Made by a program: the position numbers and the translations under genes. This document shows, piece after piece, positions 58,375 through 64,000 of a stretch of 64,000 bases of DNA. Numbering within the stretch: the stretch's first letter is position 1; each line of letters opens with the position of its first letter. A model generated the notes under the pieces. That model ran no database searches and was not told where the DNA came from. It saw only the letters and a program-made list of their open reading frames with translations. Source of the DNA: Pseudomonas brassicacearum subsp. brassicacearum (GTDB lineage Bacteria; Pseudomonadota; Gammaproteobacteria; Pseudomonadales; Pseudomonadaceae); the NCBI RefSeq assembly GCF_008801605.1, contig NZ_VZPJ01000021.1, positions 1 to 64,000 on the forward strand, given 5' to 3'.

Positions 58375-59595
58375 TCAGGCTTGGGTCAACTTCGCCACGG
58401 CCCGCTCGAAGCGGTCCAGGCCTTCGTCGATATCGGCGTCTTCCACCACCAGGCTCGGAGCAAAGCGAATCACGTCCGGGCCGGCTTGCAGGATCATCAG
58501 GCCTTCCTGTTCGGCGGCGTTGAAGATGTCCTTGGCCTTGCCTTTCCAGGCGTCGTTCAGCACGCAGCCGATCAGCAGGCCCAGGCCACGCACTTGGGTG
58601 AACAGGCCGTACTTCTCGCCGATCTGCTCCAGGCGAGCCTTGAACTTGTGATGCTTGGCTTTGACACCCGCGAGCACTTCAGGGGTATTGACCACATCGA
58701 TCACGGCTTCGGCCACCGCGCAGGCCAGCGGGTTACCGCCATAGGTGGTGCCGTGGGTGCCGACGACCAGGTGCTTGGCCAGCGCTTCGGTGGTGAGCAT
58801 CGCCGCGATCGGGAAACCACCGCCCAGGCTCTTGGCGCTGGTGAGGATGTCCGGGACCACGCCGTAATGCATGTAGGCGAACAGGTGGCCGCTGCGGCCC
58901 ATGCCGGTCTGCACTTCGTCGAACACCAGCAATGCGTCGTGGGCATCGCACAGGTCGCGGGCGCCTTGCAGGTAGGCCTGCTCGGCCGGCAGTACACCGC
59001 CCTCGCCCTGGATCGGCTCCAGCACCACGGCGCAGGTCTTGTCCGAAATAGCGGCTTTCAAAGCAGCCAGGTCGTTGTAAGGAACGTGGGTGATGCCAGT
59101 AATTTTAGGACCGAAGCCGTCGGAGTACTTCGACTGCCCGCCAACGTTGACGGTGAACAGGGTACGACCGTGGAAGCTATTGAGCGCGGCGATGATTTCG
59201 TATTTTTCGCTGCCGAAACGATCGAACGCGACGCGACGGGCCAGCTTGAAGGCGGCCTCGTTGGCTTCGGCGCCGGAGTTGCAGAAAAACGCGCGCTCGG
59301 CAAAGGTCGCGTTGACCAACTTATGGGCCAGGCGCAGGGCCGGCTCGTTGGTGAATACGTTGGACACGTGCCACAGCTTGTTGGCCTGTTCGGTCAGTGC
59401 ACCGACCAGCGCCGGGTGGGCATGGCCCAGTACGTTGACTGCGATACCGCCAGCAAAGTCGATCAACTCACGACCGGATTGGTCCCATACGCGGGAACCG
59501 GCGCCACGCACAGGTATGAAGGCAGCAGGTGCATAGTTGGGAACCATAACCTGGTCGAAATCGGCGCGTTGTACCGCGGCTTGCTCAACGGACAT
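58375..59595 (-). CDS. aruC: Acetylornithine/succinylornithine aminotransferase
   Basis: This 406-aa class-III PLP aminotransferase transaminates succinylornithine in arginine catabolism and, as in P. aeruginosa, probably also acetylornithine in biosynthesis. Visible are GGIAVNVLGHAHPALV, FCNSGAEANEAAFKLAR, the Asp of VFDEVQTGMGRSG and the PLP Lys in TSAKSLGGGFPIAAM (about residue 252). First gene of the aru cluster; ArgR sites lie upstream. Flanked on both sides by REPINs. Confidence 0.95.
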   Translation of the reverse strand: MSVEQAAVQRADFDQVMVPNYAPAAFIPVRGAGSRVWDQSGRELIDFAGGIAVNVLGHAHPALVGALTEQANKLWHVSNVFTNEPALRLAHKLVNATFAERAFFCNSGAEANEAAFKLARRVAFDRFGSEKYEIIAALNSFHGRTLFTVNVGGQSKYSDGFGPKITGITHVPYNDLAALKAAISDKTCAVVLEPIQGEGGVLPAEQAYLQGARDLCDAHDALLVFDEVQTGMGRSGHLFAYMHYGVVPDILTSAKSLGGGFPIAAMLTTEALAKHLVVGTHGTTYGGNPLACAVAEAVIDVVNTPEVLAGVKAKHHKFKARLEQIGEKYGLFTQVRGLGLLIGCVLNDAWKGKAKDIFNAAEQEGLMILQAGPDVIRFAPSLVVEDADIDEGLDRFERAVAKLTQA

Positions 59596-59673
59596 CGGAG
59601 TCTCCTGATGAGGAACACCCGCCTGGAACTGGCGGGCTTGGTAAGGATTGTAAGGACAGTTTTCAGCCCGGCC

Positions 59674-59740
59674 TTGCCGCCAAGCGACAACTTCTTATAG
59701 CGCCAACCCACGTTTTTCGCGGGTTTACGGCAATGCGACA
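59674..59740 (-). promoter_or_regulatory. ArgR operator half-sites upstream of aruC
   Basis: On the minus strand TGTCGC-N8-AA, the half-site of Pseudomonas ArgR, occurs twice in direct orientation: TGTCGCATTGCCGTAA (59740-59725) and TGTCGCTTGGCGGCAA (59689-59674). In P. aeruginosa ArgR activates aru transcription in response to arginine. The 51-bp spacing is wider than in tandem sites I know of, so one of them may act alone. Confidence 0.65.
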
Positions 59741-59819
59741 AATAGCGTCGCAAAGGCGCAGTTTAAACGTTGTCGCGGGATTTGAGGTGTCGGCATCTAC
59801 GTGCGGCGAGGAATATATC

Positions 59820-59975
59820 TGTGGGAGCAAAGCTTGCTCGCGATGCAGGCACCTCGGTTCACCAAGGACCGCGTCGCCTGTATCGCGGGCAAGCCTTGCT
59901 CCCACAAGTCCAGCCCCCCCCCCCACAAGTCCTGCTCCCACAGATCTTGCTCCCACAATAAATCCCCTCGCCACA
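59820..59975. repeat. REPIN right of aruC plus REP debris
   Basis: A complete REPIN at about 59820-59910, inverse to the one at 58235. It is followed by fragments (CTGCTCCCACAG, CTTGCTCCCACAA) and a piece of the second REP class (AATCCCCTCGCCACA). It lies between aruC and argR. Confidence 0.85.
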
Positions 59976-59992
59976 GAGAGGTTGTGCCTGCC

Positions 59993-60973
59993 CTACCCGC
60001 GCTCGGACGGCACCGAGGACAACTCGAACGGGCTGCTGCTGCGTCGCTGGTTGCGGTCTTCCCGCGGTGTGGCGCCGAAGAAGTTGCGGTAGGCGCTGGA
60101 GAAGTGTGGCCCTGAGGAGAAGCCGCAAGACAGGCCGATCTGGATGATGGATTTGCTGGTCTGCATCAGCATCTGCCGGGCCTTGTTCAGACGCAGCTCC
60201 AGGTAATACTGGCTGGGCACGCGATTGAGGTATTGCTTGAAGATCCGCTCCAGTTGCCGACGGGATACGCAGACATGCTGGGCGATCTCGTCGGTGGTCA
60301 GCGGCTCTTCGATGTTGGCTTCCATCAGCAGCACCGCCTGGGTGAGCTTTGGATGACTGGAGCCAAGGCGGTTCTGCAACGGGATGCGTTGACGCTCGCC
60401 ACCCTCGCGAATGCGCTCGACCACCAATTCTTCCGACACCGCACCGGCCAGTTCCGCGCCGTGATCGCGGGCCAGCACCGCCAGCAACAGGTCGAGTACC
60501 GACATCCCGCCGCAAGCGCTCAGGCGATCGCGATCCCAGTCAAACAGATGGCTGGTGGCGATGACCTTGGGGAAGCGCTCGGAGAAATCGTCCTGCCAGC
60601 GCCAATGCACGGCGGCACGGTAACCGTCGAGCAACCCCAGTTGGGCCAGGGGATAGACACCGGCAGACAAACCGCCGATCACACAACCGGCACGCACCAG
60701 TTGCTTGAGGGCGCTGCTCAAGGGTGAGGCCAGCGCAGCCGGCGGCTCATCGGCCAGCAGGAACAGCTTCTGGAAACCTTCGAGCTTGCCGGCCCAAGGC
60801 TCGCCCGGCAGTTGCCAGGCGCCATCGGCCGGTGGTTCGGCCTGCAAGAACGACAGTTCGTAGACCACATCCGGATGCACCCGCTGAGCAACACGCAAGG
60901 CCTCCTCGGCCAGCGCCAGCGTCAAGGCTTTAGTGCTGGGCCAAATCAGGAAACCTATTCGATGGGCAGTCAT
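59993..60973 (-). CDS. argR: Arginine-responsive regulator ArgR (AraC family)
   Basis: This is the AraC/XylS-type ArgR of pseudomonads, unrelated to E. coli ArgR; it activates arginine catabolism and uptake and represses biosynthesis. The 326-aa protein has an N-terminal DJ-1/GATase-like domain (about residues 5-175; IGFLIWPSTKALTLALAEEA, GGLSAGVYPLAQLGLLDGYRA with motif GGLSAGVYPLA). The C-terminal double HTH (about 210-305) includes EIAQHVCVSRRQLERIFKQY and GLSCGFSSGPHFSSAYRNFFG. It lies at the end of the aot operon as in P. aeruginosa, 113 bp after aotP. Confidence 0.95.
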   Translation of the reverse strand: MTAHRIGFLIWPSTKALTLALAEEALRVAQRVHPDVVYELSFLQAEPPADGAWQLPGEPWAGKLEGFQKLFLLADEPPAALASPLSSALKQLVRAGCVIGGLSAGVYPLAQLGLLDGYRAAVHWRWQDDFSERFPKVIATSHLFDWDRDRLSACGGMSVLDLLLAVLARDHGAELAGAVSEELVVERIREGGERQRIPLQNRLGSSHPKLTQAVLLMEANIEEPLTTDEIAQHVCVSRRQLERIFKQYLNRVPSQYYLELRLNKARQMLMQTSKSIIQIGLSCGFSSGPHFSSAYRNFFGATPREDRNQRRSSSPFELSSVPSERG

Positions 60974-61086
60974 GGCGGGCGATCCGAAGCGAAAACAGTG
61001 TTAAAGCCAAAAGCGGCTGCAACCAAATTAGACCATCTGGCGCACGGTGCGCAGCATGACCCAAATCAGGTGCGTAACGGGAGCGA

Positions 61087-61851
61087 TTACTTGAGGCTGC
61101 CCGACAGAAATTGTTGCAAGCGCTCGGATTGCGGATTGACCAGCACTTCGCGCGGGTTGCCGCTTTCTTCGACGATGCCTTTGTGCAAGAACACCAGTTG
61201 GTTCGACACTTCACGGGCAAAGCCCATTTCGTGGGTCACCACCACCATGGTCCGGCCTTCCAGGGCCAGGGCCTGCATCACCTTGAGCACGTCACCTACC
61301 AGTTCCGGGTCCAGAGCCGAGGTCGGCTCGTCGAACAACATCACCTCCGGCTCCATCGCCAGCGCACGGGCAATCGCCACACGCTGCTGCTCGCCGCCAG
61401 ACATATGGCCCGGGTAGGCATCCTTGCGATGAGCCACGCCAACCTTGTTCAGGTAGTGCTCGGCCTTCTCCCGCGCTTCAGCCTTGGACACGCCCAGCAC
61501 ATGCACCGGCGCTTCCATGATGTTTTCCAGCGCAGTCATGTGGGACCACAGATTGAAATGCTGGAACACCATCGACAGCCGCGAACGCATGCGCTGCAGT
61601 TGCTTGGGGTCCGCGGCCTTCAACGCGCCGTCCTTGCCGGCCACCAGCTTCAACTCTTCGTTGTTGAGCAGGATCTTGCCGGCGTGGGGCTGCTCAAGCA
61701 GGTTGATGCAACGCAGGAAAGTACTCTTGCCGGAGCCACTGGAGCCGATGATGCTGATCACATCGCCAGCGGCGGCTTTCAGGGACACGCCCTTGAGCAC
61801 TTCGTGACTGCCATAGCGTTTATGCAGGTCTTGGACTTCAAGCTTGTACAT
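61087..61851 (-). CDS. aotP: Arginine/ornithine ABC transporter, ATPase
   Basis: This 254-aa HisP-type ATPase has Walker A GSSGSGKST (about residue 37), Q-loop MVFQHFNLW, signature SGGEQQRVAIARAL, Walker B VMLFDEPTSALDP and H-loop VVTHEMGFA. ATG 61851 (MYKLEVQDLHKRYG) is the family start. It powers the AotQ/AotM permease. The aotO gene found between aotM and aotP in P. aeruginosa is absent (56-bp gap). Confidence 0.95.
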   Translation of the reverse strand: MYKLEVQDLHKRYGSHEVLKGVSLKAAAGDVISIIGSSGSGKSTFLRCINLLEQPHAGKILLNNEELKLVAGKDGALKAADPKQLQRMRSRLSMVFQHFNLWSHMTALENIMEAPVHVLGVSKAEAREKAEHYLNKVGVAHRKDAYPGHMSGGEQQRVAIARALAMEPEVMLFDEPTSALDPELVGDVLKVMQALALEGRTMVVVTHEMGFAREVSNQLVFLHKGIVEESGNPREVLVNPQSERLQQFLSGSLK

Positions 61852-61907
61852 GCGGTCGGTTCTCACAAAACGTCAGTCGTTGAGCAGTCGATCGGATCGA
61901 TGCGTTA

Positions 61908-62606
61908 TCAGTGCTTGCGCGGGGCCAGGTAACCCAGCCAGCGGCGCTCGGCCAGTTTGAACAGGCGCACCAGGATGAAGGTCAGGCACAGGTAGAAAAC
62001 GCCGGCCGTGATGTAGGCCTCGAACGGCAAGTAGTACTGCGCGTTCACCGTGCGCGCGGCACCGGTGATGTCGATCAGGGTCACGATGGATGCCAGGCTG
62101 GTGGTCTGCAACATCATGATCACTTCGTTGCTGTATTGCGGCAGCGCCCGACGCAAGGCCGATGGCAGCAGGATCCGGCGATACAGCTTGTAGCGCGACA
62201 TGCCCATGGCCTTGGCCGCTTCGATCTCACCGTTGGGCGTGGCCCGCAGGCTGCCGGCGATGATTTCGGCGGTGTAGGCGCTAGTGTTGATGGCGAACGC
62301 CAGGCAGGCGCAGAAGGTCGCGCTGGACAGCCACGGCCAGAGGAAGCTTTCACGCACGATCGCGAATTGCGCCAACCCGTAGTAGATCAGGAACAGCTGG
62401 ACCAGCATCGGCGTGCCGCGGATCACGTAGGTGTAGAGCCACGCCGTCATGTTGACGACCGGCTGCTTGGACACCCGCATCAGCCCCAGGGGCAACGCCG
62501 CCAACAGACCGAAGAACAGCGACAGGGCCAACAGCTTCAGGGTGGTCAACAAGCCACTGAAATACAGCGGCAAGGCTTCATAGATGACGTTGTAGTCGAA
62601 GATCAT
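61908..62606 (-). CDS. aotM: Arginine/ornithine ABC transporter, permease AotM
   Basis: This 232-aa polar amino-acid permease has about five membrane helices, the HisM-type start IFDYNVIYEALPLYFSGLLTT and the EAA loop ANGEIEAAKAMGMSR-like stretch (NGEIEAAKAMGMSRYKLYRR, about 135-155) that contacts the ATPase. Its start overlaps the aotQ stop by 4 bp. Confidence 0.94.
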   Translation of the reverse strand: MIFDYNVIYEALPLYFSGLLTTLKLLALSLFFGLLAALPLGLMRVSKQPVVNMTAWLYTYVIRGTPMLVQLFLIYYGLAQFAIVRESFLWPWLSSATFCACLAFAINTSAYTAEIIAGSLRATPNGEIEAAKAMGMSRYKLYRRILLPSALRRALPQYSNEVIMMLQTTSLASIVTLIDITGAARTVNAQYYLPFEAYITAGVFYLCLTFILVRLFKLAERRWLGYLAPRKH

Positions 62607-63292
62607 AGATCAGCCGCCCTTACGCCTACCGAGTAGCGCTTCTCAAGGTGACGCAATGCCAGCAACGAGACGCTGGTGATCACCAGGTACATCGCCGCCA
62701 CTGCGAGGAAGAAGGTGAAAGGCTCGCGCGTGGCATCTGCCGCCTGCTTGGCCTTGAACATCATGTCTTGCAGGCCCACCACCGAAATCAGCGCGGTCGC
62801 CTTGGTCAGCACCAGCCAGTTGTTGGTGAAGCCCGGGATCGCCAGGCGAATCATCTGCGGCACCAGCACCCGGAAAAACACCTGGAAGCCGTTCATGCCG
62901 TACGCCATGCCCGCCTCGGCCTGCCCCTTGGGGATCGCCATGAAGGCACCGCGGAAGGTTTCCGACAGGTAGGCACCGAAGATGAAGCCCAGGGTACCGA
63001 TACCGGCCGCCAGCGGGTTCAGGTCGATGTAGTCGTCGTAACCGAGCATCGGCGCCACGCGGTTGAGCAGGTCCTGGCCGCCGTAGAAAATCAGCAGGAT
63101 CAGCACCAGGTCGGGAATGCCGCGAATGACCGTGGCATACAGGTCGCCCAGCCACGCCAGCCAGCGCACCGGAGAGAGGCGCAACGCAACGCCGATCAAC
63201 CCCAGGACGATGGCCAGGGCCATGGACGACAAGGCGAGCTCAAGCGTCAACCATGCGCCATCGAGGATGACAGCCCCGTAGCCTTTCAACAT
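62603..63292 (-). CDS. aotQ: Arginine/ornithine ABC transporter, permease AotQ
   Basis: This 229-aa HisQ-type permease has five membrane segments, RGIPDLVLILLIFYGGQ and the EAA loop KGQAEAGMAYGMNGFQVFFR (about 140-160). It follows aotJ past a stem-loop and overlaps aotM. Confidence 0.94.
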   Translation of the reverse strand: MLKGYGAVILDGAWLTLELALSSMALAIVLGLIGVALRLSPVRWLAWLGDLYATVIRGIPDLVLILLIFYGGQDLLNRVAPMLGYDDYIDLNPLAAGIGTLGFIFGAYLSETFRGAFMAIPKGQAEAGMAYGMNGFQVFFRVLVPQMIRLAIPGFTNNWLVLTKATALISVVGLQDMMFKAKQAADATREPFTFFLAVAAMYLVITSVSLLALRHLEKRYSVGVRAADL

Positions 63293-63316
63293 GATTCAGG
63301 TCCTCGAAAGTGGGAT

Positions 63317-63361
63317 GAAAAAATGGCGCAAACCGCAGAGATCCTGTTGCTTGCGCCATTT
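63317..63361 (-). terminator. Stem-loop between aotJ and aotQ (partial terminator)
   Basis: AAATGGCGCAA and TTGCGCCATTT pair around 19 nt; on the minus strand the stem runs into six T. Such a leaky terminator after a binding-protein gene is a common way to make more binding protein than membrane components. Confidence 0.8.
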
Positions 63362-63382
63362 CGCACGAGTGGCGGGACGTCG

Positions 63383-64000
63383 TTACTTGCCGTAGATGTC
63401 GAAAGCGAAGTATTTGTCCTGGATTTGCTTGTACTTGCCGTTCTCGCGAATGGCCGCGATCGCGCCGTTGATCTTGTCCTTCAACGCGTCGCCCTTGCGC
63501 ACCGCGATGCCGACGCCGTCGCCGAAGTACTTGACGTCGGTAAAGGCCGGGCCGACGAACGCGAAGCCCTTGCCAGCATCGGTCTTGAGGAAGCCGTCAT
63601 CCAACAGCGTAGCGTCTGCCACGGTGCCGTCGAGACGACCAGCGGACACGTCCAGGTAGATCTCGTTCTGCGAACCGTATGGTTTGATCTCGGCACCCAG
63701 CGGAGCCAGGACTTCACGGGCGAAACGCTCATGGATCGAACCACGCTGCACGCCGATGTTCTTGCCCTTGAGCTCGGCCAGACCGTCGCTGACCTGGGTA
63801 CCGGCCTTCATCACCAGACGGGCCGGGGTGTTGTAGTACTTGTTGGTGAAATCAACCGACTTCTTGCGATCTTCGGTGATCGACATGGACGACAGGATCG
63901 CGTCGATCTTGCGGACCTTGAGCGCCGGGATCAGGCCGTCGAACTCTTGCTCGACCCACACGCACTTGACCTTCATCTCTTCGCACAGCGCATTGCCGAT
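63383..64000 (-). CDS. aotJ: Arginine/ornithine-binding periplasmic protein AotJ (5'-truncated by window)
   Basis: The C-terminal 206 codons or so of a type-2 solute-binding protein; the frame stays open to the window edge (IGNALCEEMKVKCVWVEQEF), so the start and signal peptide lie outside. Family blocks: DAILSSMSITEDRKKSVDFT, LKGKNIGVQRGSIHE, DGTVADATLLDDGF and the end DKYFAFDIYGK. First gene of the aot operon. Confidence 0.94.
   Translation of the reverse strand: MGNALCEEMKVKCVWVEQEFDGLIPALKVRKIDAILSSMSITEDRKKSVDFTNKYYNTPARLVMKAGTQVSDGLAELKGKNIGVQRGSIHERFAREVLAPLGAEIKPYGSQNEIYLDVSAGRLDGTVADATLLDDGFLKTDAGKGFAFVGPAFTDVKYFGDGVGIAVRKGDALKDKINGAIAAIRENGKYKQIQDKYFAFDIYGK

Larger units (their letters stand above)
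59596..59992. other. aruC promoter region and REP cluster
   Basis: 397 bp holding two ArgR half-sites (59674-59740) and REP sequences (59820-59975), including an 11-C tract at 59914-59924. No gene seen. Confidence 0.7.

Noticed and set aside
59914..59924. Run of 11 C, a possible phase-variable tract
   Set aside because: It lies in REP debris between genes, not in a coding frame or promoter spacer, so slippage would have no clear effect.

Overview
The window is chromosomal DNA from a fluorescent Pseudomonas, most likely of the P. fluorescens group. Gene content and order support this: oprH-phoP-phoQ, pcpS, an rstAB-like pair and nrdA; the flgBCDE / cheVR / flgA-flgMN-flgZ block; amrZ; rsmA-lysC-alaS; and the aru/aot arginine locus. 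The DNA is GC-rich, and at least ten intergenic gaps carry REP/REPIN elements of the GTGGGAGCGAGCTTGCTCGC type.

Layout. 0-7.2 kb: PhoPQ with the OprH porin behind a multi-repeat PhoP box, a dienelactone hydrolase-like protein, the phosphopantetheinyl transferase and a second two-component system. 7.2-11 kb: nrdA with a promoter, a DnaA box and two NrdR-like boxes 31 bp apart; nrdB is not in the window. 11.2-19 kb: flagellar rod/hook genes (flgBCDE, minus strand) with a sigma54 promoter, cheVR, then flgA, flgM (sigma28 promoter), flgN and the PilZ brake protein on the plus strand. 19-24.3 kb: an MFS transporter, a gamma-glutamylpolyamine synthetase-like enzyme, and a histidine kinase translationally coupled to a receiver-TPR protein.

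24.8-39 kb is the accessory region: a contact-dependent inhibition locus in the order cdiB - acyltransferase - cdiA (3100 aa) - cdiI. The CdiA C-terminus looks like an Ntox15 HxxD nuclease, and the adjacent immunity protein looks like the GAD-like/DUF1851 (Tdi1) type. Downstream lies AT-richer DNA with at least two displaced modules, each a short toxin-tail fragment followed by an intact small gene; both tails are cut at copies of the same short repeat. A third small gene (Imm11-like) closes the array.

39-46.7 kb: tRNA-Arg(CCU), amrZ with an AlgU-like promoter and an AmrZ site, an AraC regulator with a LysE-type exporter, mgtE, a small exported protein, two tRNA-Arg(ACG), tRNA-Ser(GCU), rsmA and lysC. 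46.7-51.6 kb: alaS, ltaE and an FMN riboswitch ahead of a type-II lumazine synthase gene. 51.6-64 kb: the arginine succinyltransferase catabolic genes (aruC-aruF-aruG-astD-astB-small ORF-astE), the regulator argR and the arginine/ornithine ABC transporter aotJQMP; aotJ runs off the window end. These work as one pathway: uptake (Aot), sensing (ArgR) and degradation to glutamate and succinate (Aru/Ast).

All calls come from reading the sequence and from family knowledge; no database search was run.
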